A stretch of 64,000 nucleotides of DNA. Origin: JAWCMQ01 sp039091255 (GTDB taxonomy: Archaea > Aenigmatarchaeota > Aenigmatarchaeia > GW2011-AR5 > JACRAC01). Position numbers and translations under genes: made by a program. The stretch is from NCBI GenBank assembly GCA_039091255.1, contig JAWCMQ010000001.1, positions 186,001 through 250,000 on the forward strand, written 5' to 3'. The notes beneath the pieces were generated by a model. The model was not told the DNA's origin. It did no database searches and worked only from the letters and a program-made list of their open reading frames with translations. Within the stretch, counting starts at the first letter, position 1, and each line of letters opens with the position of its first letter. Below are positions 36,201 to 44,106 of this stretch, in pieces.

Positions 36201-38330
36201 TGTCGTAATTGACGTGAAGTTTCCGTCATCTGATATGGTGATGCTTGGATCCAAGTTATCCACAGCCACCAGTGCGGCGACGCCGTTGCGTAGGTTGCCT
36301 GATGTGTCATTCGCATAGATGCGTATGATTTGATCGGCATCGCCGGACGTCCCGCCGACTGTCGCACTGTAGCCGTATGTTCCATCGCCCGTGAGATTGT
36401 ACACCATCGAAACGTTGCCGAGGCTTGAGTTTATCGCCGAGATATCAAGCCATACCTGGTCAACGCCCTGCGCGTCCGATACTTCAGCCGTTATGAGCAG
36501 TGAATCCCCATTTTTGACCTTCGTCTGCCTGATAGCCAGATTTGCGGCAAGCAAGGGATACGTCAGCGTCAGATTGCTGACCGAAGGCGCGCCTGTGTCG
36601 ACGAGCGTCGAGTTCTCGGGCGCAGCCGTCAGGTTTTCGTTGCCGATGTCATCTACAGCGGTTATCTGCCAATACCACGTTCCGTCAGATGGCGGCACAT
36701 CTGCCCATGTCGTGCCTGGCGTTGAGCCTACGAGTAGCCCTGGCGCAGGTGTGAAATTGCCAACGTTTGAGCGGTAGACGTTATAATGCGAAACATCGCT
36801 CGAGGCGGAAGCTTGCCAGCTTAAGTTCACGACGCCATCGGTGTCAGCAGGCCATCCACTCACATCGAGGTAGGCAGGGTTGTCGGGTGCGCGGTTGTCC
36901 AGCGCCACAGGCGCGTTGTCCATTGCGGCAAATCCAACGCCGTCTGTCACCGTCGCATAGGCCGTAACGTTTCCTTCAAATCCCTGTGTTGTGTTTGTCG
37001 CCAGACAGCTCGCGCGCCACACACCATTTGCTGGCGAGCCGCTTTGGAATGTTGCCGCCACAAGCCCGCTGCCCAGCTCTGTGCAGTTTACGACGACGCT
37101 AGCCACGCCGCTGCCGCTGTCGCCTGCGCTGACATCTATCAGAATGCCAAAGCCTTCGGTCGTCTTGTTCCAGTCGAACGGATAAGCGACAGAAATGCTA
37201 TAAATCGAAGGTGTTTCGTTGTCGATGCGAATGATGCGCGCAGTGGCGTTTCCCGACTTGCCCTCTGCATTGGTGCAGCCCACAGTCCATGTGTAGTTCG
37301 CCTCATCCTGCAGCTGCACTGTAAAGTTGTTAAGGCCGCCATTGATGACGGGCGAGCTGTTCGTGGCGTTCAGAGCGCCATCGATGTAAAGCGAGCAATT
37401 GACAATCGAGCTCATCGAATCGTATGGCGTGTAGGCGAACGTGACGTTGCCTGCTGGCTGCCATGCGCTGTCAGCCGGCGCATTCAGGCTGACGAGGGGC
37501 GGCGCTGGGCTGAAAGGCGCGATTTCGATGTTTATCCGGTTGCTCGACTTCACACTCTCGTTGTTGCCGACGTTGTCGCCACTGAAATATCGCACGAAGT
37601 ATCTGCATACATAGGTGCAGCTCAAGCTGACCGGAGTCGTTAGGTTAGGCTGCTGACTAGGCGCATAATTCACCGTGCCAGCCGCAGGGTCGCACGGCAA
37701 ATCCTCGGCGCTGTGAATGCAGTAAGCTGTGAAGTTCACGCCTGAGCCGTTCGCACCTTCGATAGCTGTAAGGTTCACGACTACGGATGCGTTGTGCCAT
37801 GTCACATTGTCCGCCGGCCCGTCATCCATCGTAGTCGGAGCGGCATTGTCAAGTATGACGCTAAAAGAATTCCAGCTCGTGTTCGAGTTGCTCGCGTTGT
37901 CGTGCACGGTGACATATTGGCCATAGAAGCTGACAGTATCAGATGAATCCCAACTATACGTCCATATGAAGTTTATGTCAGAAACGTTTGCCGTATAGTT
38001 CGTTCCGCCTGCGCTCGTCGTTGCAGGCCAGGTCATGTTGACGATGCCCGATATGCCGTCCTGCGCGTTCGCTGCCACATCGAAGCTCCCGCTGCCGGCA
38101 TTGCTGTACCATACCATCCAGTTGCTGCCGCTTTGCGCAGCATAGGCAAACGAACTGCTCTCGGCGATGCCCAGTATCGTGGCATTGGGACCTGTATAGT
38201 CAATGGAATAAAAGACGTTGTCTGCAAGGGCTGAGGCGGCGAAGAGCGAAAGCGCCAACGCTACAATCGCTAGCTTACCTGTCTCCATCTCATTTCGCTG
38301 TGGCTCTCTGGATTCTCTCAGCCTTCTCAT
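33228..38330 (-). CDS. Receptor-like giant membrane protein with Cys/Trp repeats and cytosolic Zn finger
   Basis: 1700 aa. Order: signal peptide (to about 36, LFAASALA); about eight Ig/FN3-like domains (to ~1100; e.g. PDNPAYLDVSGWPADTDG); a short ladder of STI-N-ST type repeats (~1114-1180); a PGF-pre-PGF domain (~1230-1370, ELPTEWLASDSDYQHYRASS); three tandem ~45-residue repeats with CPEP-x2-W-x2-C and six Cys each (~1370-1505), TSP1-like; one membrane helix (~1512-1532); a basic Pro-rich cytosolic tail; and a C-terminal zinc finger of pattern C-x2-C-x9-C-x2-C-x4-C-x2-H-x9-C-x2-C (~1655-1695). ATG 38330 overlaps the upstream winged-helix stop as ATGA. Domain names are by eye. Confidence 0.82.
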   Translation of the reverse strand: MRRLRESREPQRNEMETGKLAIVALALSLFAASALADNVFYSIDYTGPNATILGIAESSSFAYAAQSGSNWMVWYSNAGSGSFDVAANAQDGISGIVNMTWPATTSAGGTNYTANVSDINFIWTYSWDSSDTVSFYGQYVTVHDNASNSNTSWNSFSVILDNAAPTTMDDGPADNVTWHNASVVVNLTAIEGANGSGVNFTAYCIHSAEDLPCDPAAGTVNYAPSQQPNLTTPVSLSCTYVCRYFVRYFSGDNVGNNESVKSSNRINIEIAPFSPAPPLVSLNAPADSAWQPAGNVTFAYTPYDSMSSIVNCSLYIDGALNATNSSPVINGGLNNFTVQLQDEANYTWTVGCTNAEGKSGNATARIIRIDNETPSIYSISVAYPFDWNKTTEGFGILIDVSAGDSGSGVASVVVNCTELGSGLVAATFQSGSPANGVWRASCLATNTTQGFEGNVTAYATVTDGVGFAAMDNAPVALDNRAPDNPAYLDVSGWPADTDGVVNLSWQASASSDVSHYNVYRSNVGNFTPAPGLLVGSTPGTTWADVPPSDGTWYWQITAVDDIGNENLTAAPENSTLVDTGAPSVSNLTLTYPLLAANLAIRQTKVKNGDSLLITAEVSDAQGVDQVWLDISAINSSLGNVSMVYNLTGDGTYGYSATVGGTSGDADQIIRIYANDTSGNLRNGVAALVAVDNLDPSITISDDGNFTSITTSIHARWNFSDADSAALGYLYTVYDSLGNTVANWTWTTLTDVTQGASPPLSEGMTYFWYVYAYDEGGNNASATTAPEGITVDTTPPDFLYVSDEGDATNSTTQLNASWLAQDLDSGVRRYFYRIGEDNNNDGVVDAWFRYNTSDGVWRFAAGNNTTAWVDVGGNTSVSAAIDSMTYGRMYYFEVKAENWAGVAALDRSDGILATNITANVTANASLTVVPNSTYVSVSGVSYTPSCTGNASTCTTWVRYNYSSWSQISSSQGAQSYTMTGDGVYEFLVNGTDASNGTFSSGVVWVGRDTVAPNTTVAAQNVTGADALAAYVNAPIVVNLTAIDLNPYGVNVSGVAAINRSLNSSPWTAAAGNFTTFNVTSAGTLPLRFYSRDNTGNAEATKTATILAMENSYYDSGTTITNCTLINSTIINSTLQNCTIINSNVTNGIVKHSELGNSTVNSSTVEWIEAKNATIVSGQLTSGYVRCISNGYTYTAPPSKALGDICAPPAPTPAPRRPSAGPAISPYAVETSIISRIEAGGCANATFILFAKHGVKAITVCASRLATNVTVRVAERGQLSPPPLDATYLYIDITAYNISDKDITSVAHYIVVPKSWIVNASVDYRRINMYRWQDAGWQELPTEWLASDSDYQHYRASSPGLSVFAIAGPIATCPASCPEPGLWGACTEGIASRTEYVCDAETGFDCGPRVVTKACAPELLCPICPEPSEWGVCAEGVQARTEYACSAETGYACSPVVAIRACEIPAACPACPEPWEWSECVNGTRARWSYRCGPDTGYTCVRYEERETCLPLADFAYMLAGLIAFVVFVLIIAHKRRAIARRLDAVAEMVGYRARAIRRWLGRLGEEAELKVPEIRMPEARPKPPAMAAKVVKPKGPSLVARLRKALRPKPKPRVPEARVPAAPPAPAEVPAAPPALPPLPPVKPRLLRAPGKPRYVCSVCGKPEMLIHWCESCGQEVCIEHIHRVGTKLYCDTCMKKKRLM

Positions 38331-38572
38331 TCGAACGCACCAGCTTTCAAAGCGTCACGAACGTTTTGGTGGGTCGGTTTGTTCGGGAAATACAGCTTCG
38401 CGCGCCCTACGCGCCTGCAACGCACGATGCCACGCGCTTCCATGACTGCGAGGTACTTTGCTGCCGTAATTCTATTGATAGAAGTCAGCTTCGAGACGTC
38501 TTGGATTGTAACCCCTATGCCTTCGGAGGCCTGAAGGGTGTCAAGAATCCGCTTCTCAAAGCTATTGTACAT
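38327..38572 (-). CDS. Winged-helix regulator coupled to surface protein
   Basis: 81 aa, a single winged helix-turn-helix domain: DTLQASEGIGVTIQDVSKL, INRITAAKYLAVMEARG (recognition helix) and wing VGRAKLYFPN. It is paralogous to the 81-residue protein at 63106 and, like it, immediately precedes a large secreted protein; here the stop overlaps the next ATG. A TATA box (AATATAAAG on the plus strand, 38651-38659) and an imperfect inverted repeat (38623-38643) overlap its likely start of transcription, suggesting autoregulation. Confidence 0.85.
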   Translation of the reverse strand: MYNSFEKRILDTLQASEGIGVTIQDVSKLTSINRITAAKYLAVMEARGIVRCRRVGRAKLYFPNKPTHQNVRDALKAGAFE

Positions 38573-38695
38573 CGGTGCACCGCCGCAGGCTGCAGCGCTG
38601 TTTTTTTCATCGCAGATTATCTACAATGATAAACATACGTTGTGGGGCCCAATATAAAGATTTTTGGTCAAAAGCGCGATGCAAGTAGCCAAACG

Positions 38696-39319
38696 CTACG
38701 CCATTTGGCAGCCTGTAAGGTTAATGAGCCAATCAAGCGTCTTGACGCCTGCCCAGCTGGCATTGTCAAGCGCAAACGTCGGCACTTCCGTGATGTTCGC
38801 ATCAGCGCAGGCCTGCGCATGGATGCCCTCGCATGGCACATAGATGCGGTCCACGAACCGCGTCCCGCCTAGAATCTGAAGCTGCAGCAGCGTTGCGTTC
38901 GTCTCGGTCGAGCCGTAAAACCTGAGGCCGCGCGCAGCGAGGCATTCAAAAAATTCTCGCCGCGCGTTCAGCCGTGCGATTGTTTCATTGACACCGATGA
39001 TGCCGACCTGGAAAAGCATGCGGCCGTCTTTAGTGACGTAGAAATCGCTCGCAGTGCCCGCGGCATCTTTCACAGTCACCTTGTAAAGCCCGCTCTCATC
39101 GCTGACCGCGAGCAGTGTGGCATCGATTTCGTTCGCAGCAAGCAAGCCTGCGACAAGCCGCCCTGCTTCCGTTGCCGTAGCAGAAGCCGAGGCGTTCGGA
39201 GTGATGCATCCTGCTGCTGCGATGCTCGAACCGTTTGGAGCTATGGCGATAGCGACGAAGCTTGCTGCCAAGCCTATGAGCAGGCCTATTATAGCAGCAA
39301 GCTTCACTCCAGAACTCAT
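38696..39319 (-). CDS. Membrane-anchored thioredoxin-fold protein lacking the CxxC
   Basis: 207 aa. Signal-anchor (8-27), a DsbC/G-like N-terminal domain (GLYKVTVKDAAGT, YVTKDGRMLFQVG) and a thioredoxin-like domain where the position normally occupied by W-C-P-H-C reads STETNAT (137-143). The cis-Pro region is kept (ITEVPTF, Pro180), as are Cys163 and Cys171. Likely periplasmic/external. Redox catalysis by the usual site is impossible; a structural or chaperone role is plausible. Leaderless TATA (TTTAATATT near 39343). Confidence 0.75.
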   Translation of the reverse strand: MSSGVKLAAIIGLLIGLAASFVAIAIAPNGSSIAAAGCITPNASASATATEAGRLVAGLLAANEIDATLLAVSDESGLYKVTVKDAAGTASDFYVTKDGRMLFQVGIIGVNETIARLNARREFFECLAARGLRFYGSTETNATLLQLQILGGTRFVDRIYVPCEGIHAQACADANITEVPTFALDNASWAGVKTLDWLINLTGCQMA

Positions 39320-39407
39320 GAAAAAATTCTGGCGTCAAAATATTAAAGTCCGAACAGCCGAAAGCATTTATACCGCAGAATCCGACAATATTGACAGAGG
39401 TGCAAAG

Positions 39408-39605
39408 ATGGCAAAAGAATGTTTCGACGTCGAGACGGCGCTGAACGACATCAAGAAGTACATCCGATCCGCCGCCACGTCCGGCAAGATCGACAAGGAT
39501 CTGACGTTCAGCCTCATCGAGCGCACGGTGGCAATCCTGGAGCAGATTTCAAAGAAAATCGAAGCGCTGGAAGACCGCATAGACCTGATAGAAGACAAGT
39601 TCTGA
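39408..39605 (+). CDS. 65-residue coiled-coil protein
   Basis: Starts at ATG 39408 with GAGGTG five bases upstream and a TATA box (CATTTATAC, about 39369). The C-terminal half (IERTVAILEQISKKIEALED) has heptad hydrophobic spacing. No family recognised; probably a small oligomerising protein. Confidence 0.7.
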   Translation: MAKECFDVETALNDIKKYIRSAATSGKIDKDLTFSLIERTVAILEQISKKIEALEDRIDLIEDKF

Positions 39606-39617
39606 CCGCCTGGCACG

Positions 39618-39972
39618 AAGCTAAGCTGCTCCGCTATAGCCTTATCTCTATTCCTCGCGCCGCGGAGCAAGCACGAACGTCAGCTGAGCACGGCCAGGCA
39701 CATCAAACGTTATGCGCATGGGGTATTCGCTTGCCATCGCGACTTNNNNNNNNNNNNNNNNNNNNNNNNNNNNNNNNNNNNNNNNNNNNNNNNNNNNNNN
39801 NNNNNNNNNNNNNNNNNNNNNNNNNNNNNNNNNNNNNNNNNNNNAAGCTAAGCTGCTCCGCTATAGCCTTATCTCTATTCCTCGCGCCGCGGAGCAAGCA
39901 CGAACGTCAGCTGAGCACGGCCAGGCACATCAAACGTTATGCGCATGGGGTATTCGCTTGCCATCGCGACTT
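39618..39972. repeat. Artifactual 128-bp duplication around a gap (99 N)
   Basis: 39618-39745 and 39845-39972 are identical, separated by 99 N. Both copies carry the 3' end of the PCNA gene, so this is an unmerged contig overlap rather than a biological repeat. The left copy of the PCNA tail should not be annotated as a gene. Confidence 0.9.
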
Positions 39973-40627
39973 TTGCTGTTTCCGCGAGCTTTTTCGCCTT
40001 GATAATGCGTTTCAAATAGTCAAGAGAATATCGTGCCCGTACAGAGCCAGGCGTCTTGAGATCGCGCAGGCCTGGCTGGCCCGGCACCAGCTCGAGCTCT
40101 GCGCCAGCCGATTCCGAATCAGCCCTTAGCGCAACTTTGTCCGGATACACGAGGAATATCAGCGAATCGGTTATAAGGTCGGCGTCATCGATGCCGGAGC
40201 TAAGGATCTCAGTGCCTATCTCGAACATGGCTGTAAATTCAAGCCTATCAAGTGGCGGCAGCTCCTGCTTTGAAACGTCGATGATAGGCAACTTGAACGT
40301 TCGGGTGGAATCCCCGACCAGCTTAAGTTCGAAGCGGTTTTCGGCCAGCGAAATCTTCAACACGTCGCCAGGCATTGCTCGCCGCAGCACGCGCAGGAAA
40401 TTGATGAGGTTTAGCCCAAACCTAGCGTCACCCTCATAGTTGTATTCTTCGAAAGCATTTCGCGACAGCAGAAAGTCGACGACCGCCACGACCGCCCGGT
40501 CAGCTGCCACCATGCGCAGCCCGTCCGAACCGACGTGAAGCTCGGTCTCATCGATTATCTCCGCAATCGCGGACATGCTCTCGCGGAGTAAAGAGATGTC
40601 GGTAAGAGTAGCCGAGAATGCAACCAT
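39875..40627 (-). CDS. pcn: DNA sliding clamp PCNA
   Basis: Processivity clamp, 250 aa, normal length. Two-domain clamp fold with SDGLRMVAADRAVVAVVDF, GDVLKISLAENRFELKLVGD, the interdomain loop and C-terminal RARYSLDYLKRIIKAKKLAE...ITFDVPGRAQLTFVLAPR. A TATA element (TATTAAAG, about 40653) lies about 26 bases from the ATG (leaderless). The last 32 codons fall in the duplicated segment and are present twice in this assembly. Confidence 0.95.
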   Translation of the reverse strand: MVAFSATLTDISLLRESMSAIAEIIDETELHVGSDGLRMVAADRAVVAVVDFLLSRNAFEEYNYEGDARFGLNLINFLRVLRRAMPGDVLKISLAENRFELKLVGDSTRTFKLPIIDVSKQELPPLDRLEFTAMFEIGTEILSSGIDDADLITDSLIFLVYPDKVALRADSESAGAELELVPGQPGLRDLKTPGSVRARYSLDYLKRIIKAKKLAETAKVAMASEYPMRITFDVPGRAQLTFVLAPRREE

Positions 40628-40666
40628 CGGTATCAGGTTTTACTCGGGGTCAAAATCTTTAATACC

Positions 40667-41038
40667 TTATGCGGATTTCGGGAAAATCTTTTTATACAGC
40701 TCCAAATCCAGCCCGCTCACATCCTGCACCAATTCACCGTGCAGCTCAAAGCCATTCTCCAAGGGAAGAACGCGTGCAAATATCCTCACAATGTCATCAG
40801 GCTTCAATGCCGCAGCCACATCATGCTCCAGCATGACCTCGATCTGCGGCGCCGGTATGCTCGAAGCGGGGAGCGTAGGCACGTCTTCCACAATGACGCC
40901 ATCAACCGTCTTGTCTATCACTCGGCATAGCAGCCGCACACGAACATCTGTTTCTGGATTTATCTCGCTAAGCGCTCGCGGCACAGCAGGCGCACGATGA
41001 AACCGCACGGCGTCCGCTTGCTTCGGCTGCTCAAGCAT
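40667..41038 (-). CDS. OB-fold protein, RPA-small-subunit-like
   Basis: 123 aa. Beta-rich with VRVRLLCRVIDKTVDGVIVE, DIVRIFARVLPLENGFELHG and the ending LVQDVSGLDLELYKKIF, as in small archaeal single-strand-binding/RPA-associated OB proteins. Adjacent to PCNA, same strand, consistent with a replication or repair role. Leaderless by TATA position (CATAAAAC near 41064). Confidence 0.65.
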   Translation of the reverse strand: MLEQPKQADAVRFHRAPAVPRALSEINPETDVRVRLLCRVIDKTVDGVIVEDVPTLPASSIPAPQIEVMLEHDVAAALKPDDIVRIFARVLPLENGFELHGELVQDVSGLDLELYKKIFPKSA

Positions 41039-41068
41039 GCTTATTAATCGCTAGAAAGAGTTTTATGC

Positions 41069-41605
41069 CTAAACTTCGTGCGCAATGTCATCGAGCGGGC
41101 GCCTCCCGCTCGCTTCGGCCTTCTCCGCAGGGTAGCCGAGAGGTAGGATGGCAACAGGGCGCAACGTGGTTGCGCTCGCCGGCTTGCCAGGCGAAGTTGT
41201 TTGCAACACCTTCAGAACCGCGCTATCATCAAACGCGCCCACCCACACACTGGCAAGGCCCTCGGCCACAGCGGCAAGCCATGCATATGCCGCAGCAATC
41301 GTCGCGTCCTGTACGCAGTACAGCTCCGCTCCGCGCTTGCCGTACTTCCGCGATCGCTCGGGTGCTGCGCAAAAGACGAGCGCCACAGGCGCGGCAGCAA
41401 TGAAGCCCTGGCCGTGCGCGGCCTCCGCAAGCGCTGCTTTCTTTTCCGCGCCACGGACGACAAATATCTCGTACGCCTGAAGGTTGCCGGCCGAAGGCGC
41501 AGAGTTTGCAGCCTCGAGAACCCTTTTCAGCTTCGCCTCCTCAACCGGCTTGTTAGAATAAGAACGGACAGAATGCCGCGTGCCCAACGCCTCGTAAAAA
41601 TTCAT
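41069..41605 (-). CDS. Nitroreductase-family flavoprotein
   Basis: 178 aa. FMN-binding signature RHSVRSYSNKPVEEAKL near the start, then SAPSAGNLQAYEIFVV, and the C-terminal GYPAEKAEASGRRPLDDI. Two-electron reductase of quinones, nitro compounds or flavins; substrate unknown. Its ATG overlaps the stop of the HIT gene as ATGA. Confidence 0.92.
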   Translation of the reverse strand: MNFYEALGTRHSVRSYSNKPVEEAKLKRVLEAANSAPSAGNLQAYEIFVVRGAEKKAALAEAAHGQGFIAAAPVALVFCAAPERSRKYGKRGAELYCVQDATIAAAYAWLAAVAEGLASVWVGAFDDSAVLKVLQTTSPGKPASATTLRPVAILPLGYPAEKAEASGRRPLDDIAHEV

Positions 41606-42051
41606 AGCCTATCCCATTCTGTCAGCGCTTCGCGCACCCGCTGCTCGGGCTCGGCTTGGATCTTCCTTTGCATCTCCGCGAGCGCTTCTTCGGTCGCAGG
41701 CGGACCCATGTGCGCTAACGGCAAGCGGTCGCCCGCGTGCCTCGGGATGACATGAACGTGCAGATGTTCGATGGCCTGCCCTGCTGCGCGGCCGTTGTTC
41801 TGCAGCACGCTCACATCTGCACCGAGCGCCCTTCGCAGTCTCTCCGCTATGCGCTTGGTCGTGGCAGCCACATCCCTCAGCGAAGGCTCTTCTATTTCAA
41901 ATATGTCCTTCGCGTGCTTCTTGGGGATGACAAGCGTGTGCCCAGGCGCGGCCGGATTGATGTCGAGAAACGCCAACGTCTCGCTATCCTCGTAGACCTT
42001 GAACGCGGGTATTACACCCGCAACAATCTTGCAGAAGATGCAATCTGCCAT
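41602..42051 (-). CDS. HIT family hydrolase (second paralogue)
   Basis: 149 aa from ATG 42051 (MADCIFCKIVAGVIPAFKVY). Zinc pair CIFC (4-7) and triad HLHVHV (His96, His98, His100), typical of the HINT subgroup. Coupled to the nitroreductase gene. The upstream frame to 42102 is not supported by homology. Confidence 0.93.
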   Translation of the reverse strand: MADCIFCKIVAGVIPAFKVYEDSETLAFLDINPAAPGHTLVIPKKHAKDIFEIEEPSLRDVAATTKRIAERLRRALGADVSVLQNNGRAAGQAIEHLHVHVIPRHAGDRLPLAHMGPPATEEALAEMQRKIQAEPEQRVREALTEWDRL

Positions 42052-42098
42052 GTCGCTCACTCGATTACAACGCAGCAAAACATTAAATTCGAAATCGC

Positions 42099-42398
42099 TC
42101 ATCCCATAAACGCATAAGCAAGCGCAATTCCCCAGAACATCGCATTGATTGCGAGCACCCCGAAGGCTATGCGCATCGCTTTTGGATGCCTGGTGACACG
42201 ATAGGGCTTTTCAAAGATGTACGACATAGCCACCAGCGCCGGCGACAACATCAGTAGCGAAACGAGCATGTCAGAAAAGGCCGCAGGCGCCGCGAAAAGC
42301 GCCCAAAGCAGCACTATCACATAGGCAGCCCCGAGGTAGCGAAACCACTTCGGATACTTTTGCTCCTCATCGGTCTCCGCCAAAAGTCCGTGTGCCAT
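42099..42398 (-). CDS. Small membrane protein, 99 aa
   Basis: Three hydrophobic segments (about 20-38, 43-62, 75-97) with short charged loops; no family recognised. CAGGT precedes the ATG by seven bases. Divergent from the DNA polymerase gene. Confidence 0.65.
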   Translation of the reverse strand: MAHGLLAETDEEQKYPKWFRYLGAAYVIVLLWALFAAPAAFSDMLVSLLMLSPALVAMSYIFEKPYRVTRHPKAMRIAFGVLAINAMFWGIALAYAFMG

Positions 42399-42443
42399 GC
42401 GTTGTACCTGACATTCTTATGGCTTGGCTACAAAATAAAAGCT

Positions 42444-43499
42444 ATGCAGCGGCGCATAATCCTTCACATCGACCTTGATGCATTTTTCGCTTCGGTCGAG
42501 GAGCGCGAAAATCCCGGATTGAAAGGCAAGCCTGTCATCGTGGGAGCAGACCCAAAAGGCGGCAAAGGACGCGGCGTAGTAAGCACATGCAACTACGCCG
42601 CCCGCAAGTTCGGAATCCGCAGCGGCATGCCCATCAGCATCGCATGGAGAAAATGCCCGTCCCCGCCCTGCATATATCTTCCGGTGAACATGCCTCTCTA
42701 CGAGCGTGTGTCCCAGCGTGTCATGGCAATTATTAGAAAGTATGCCGATGCATTTGAACTTGGGGGCATCGACGAGTGCTACCTTGATGTCAGCAAGCGG
42801 TGCAAAAATTTTGACGAAGCTGCAAAGCTTGCGATTAAGATCAAGGAAGAGATAAGGGAAAGCGAAAATCTCACTTGTTCCATCGGCATCGGCCCCAACA
42901 AGCTCGTTGCCAAGATAGCCGCAGGCATGCAGAAGCCTGATGGGCTCACGGTTGTCGGGCCATCGGCCGTTAGCCAATTCCTCAAGCCGCTGGATGTCCA
43001 CAAACTCTATGGCGTCGGGCCAAAGACCGAAGCCGCGCTAAAGGCACGCGGCATCACGACCATCGGTCAGCTTCGGCAAATGCCTAAGTTCGCGCTCATT
43101 GAATGGTTCGGCAAATCATACGGGGCATACCTACATCAAGCAAGCCGCGGCATAGATGAAAGCCCAATCGTGGAGCACTGGGAAGCAAAATCCCTTAGCC
43201 GCGAGTTTACATTCGAGCGCGACACATCCGACCGTGCGCTCATCCTTAAGACGCTTGAAGAGCTCTGCAAAGACGTCTTCGAAGAATTCAAGGCGGAATT
43301 CGCGACATTCAAAACAGTGACTATCAAAGCCCGCTACAAGTGGTTTGAAACGCACACGCATCAGAAGACGCTAAAGCAGCCCAGCAGCTCTCTTAAGGAT
43401 GTGATAGAAACCGCCAAAGAATTGCTTGAGCCATACTTGAAGGGCGAGAAGCTGCGGCTCATCGGCGTCCGGCTCTCGGGGCTTGAAAAGAAAAAATGA
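42444..43499 (+). CDS. dinB: Y-family DNA polymerase IV (Dpo4)
   Basis: Translesion polymerase, 351 aa from ATG 42444. Catalytic acids in HIDLDAFFASVEE (Asp10 region) and GGIDECYLDVS (Asp/Glu about 110-111); nearby SIGIGPNKLVAKIA; helix-hairpin-helix LYGVGPKTEAALKARG; and the little-finger domain to the end. It ends in SGLEKKK with no recognisable PCNA-interacting QxxLxxFF peptide. Confidence 0.95.
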   Translation: MQRRIILHIDLDAFFASVEERENPGLKGKPVIVGADPKGGKGRGVVSTCNYAARKFGIRSGMPISIAWRKCPSPPCIYLPVNMPLYERVSQRVMAIIRKYADAFELGGIDECYLDVSKRCKNFDEAAKLAIKIKEEIRESENLTCSIGIGPNKLVAKIAAGMQKPDGLTVVGPSAVSQFLKPLDVHKLYGVGPKTEAALKARGITTIGQLRQMPKFALIEWFGKSYGAYLHQASRGIDESPIVEHWEAKSLSREFTFERDTSDRALILKTLEELCKDVFEEFKAEFATFKTVTIKARYKWFETHTHQKTLKQPSSSLKDVIETAKELLEPYLKGEKLRLIGVRLSGLEKKK

Positions 43500-43552
43500 C
43501 ATGACTCGCCCATCGCAGCGCGTGAGGCGAGCTGTTCGCATAGTGAAAAAGG

Positions 43553-44068
43553 ATGGACCCGCTATTGCTGATAGCAGCAGTACCTGCACTCATATTCTTC
43601 TCAATATTCTGGACAGAGCTCAAAGGCGCAGGCTGGCAGCCAACGCCTAGGCAGGCGATAGAAAGCGCACTGAAGCTCGCCCGCGTGCGCCCTGGCGATG
43701 TCTTTTACGACCTTGGCGCAGGCGACGGTCGTGTCCTCGTAGCGGCCGCAAAAGCAGGAGCGCGAGCAGTCGGAATCGAGATAGATCCACTCAGATGTCT
43801 CGCATGCCGCTTGAGAATCGCGATTAACAGGCTCGGGGAGCAAGCGCATGCCACCCTCGGAGACGTTTATTCTGTTCCGTTAAGCGGCGCGTCGGTTGTT
43901 TTCATCTACCTGCGCGACTGGTCCACCGAGCGCCTGAAAGACAAGCTCATGGCCGAACTGCAGCCAGGCACGCGCATCATCACATACTACTGGCCGCTGG
44001 AAGGCTGGCAACCCGCAGCGCATGATGAAAAAAATTCTATATACGTTTACCAAATCCGCGAACGATAA
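43553..44068 (+). CDS. Membrane-anchored SAM-dependent methyltransferase
   Basis: 171 aa. N-terminal hydrophobic anchor (3-20), then a class I methyltransferase: DLGAGDGRVLVAAA (motif I, about 53), VGIEIDPLRC (motif II) and GDVYSVPLSGASVVFIYL. Short and missing a substrate-specific domain; target (protein, lipid or RNA) unknown. AAAGG directly precedes the ATG. Confidence 0.8.
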   Translation: MDPLLLIAAVPALIFFSIFWTELKGAGWQPTPRQAIESALKLARVRPGDVFYDLGAGDGRVLVAAAKAGARAVGIEIDPLRCLACRLRIAINRLGEQAHATLGDVYSVPLSGASVVFIYLRDWSTERLKDKLMAELQPGTRIITYYWPLEGWQPAAHDEKNSIYVYQIRER

Positions 44069-44106
44069 ACCTTTTTATCTTCCATGCGGATTATTCTAAA
44101 TCTCTA

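Noticed and set aside
39649..39745. Truncated second copy of PCNA
   Set aside because: Identical to the gap-flanking duplicate and therefore an assembly overlap.
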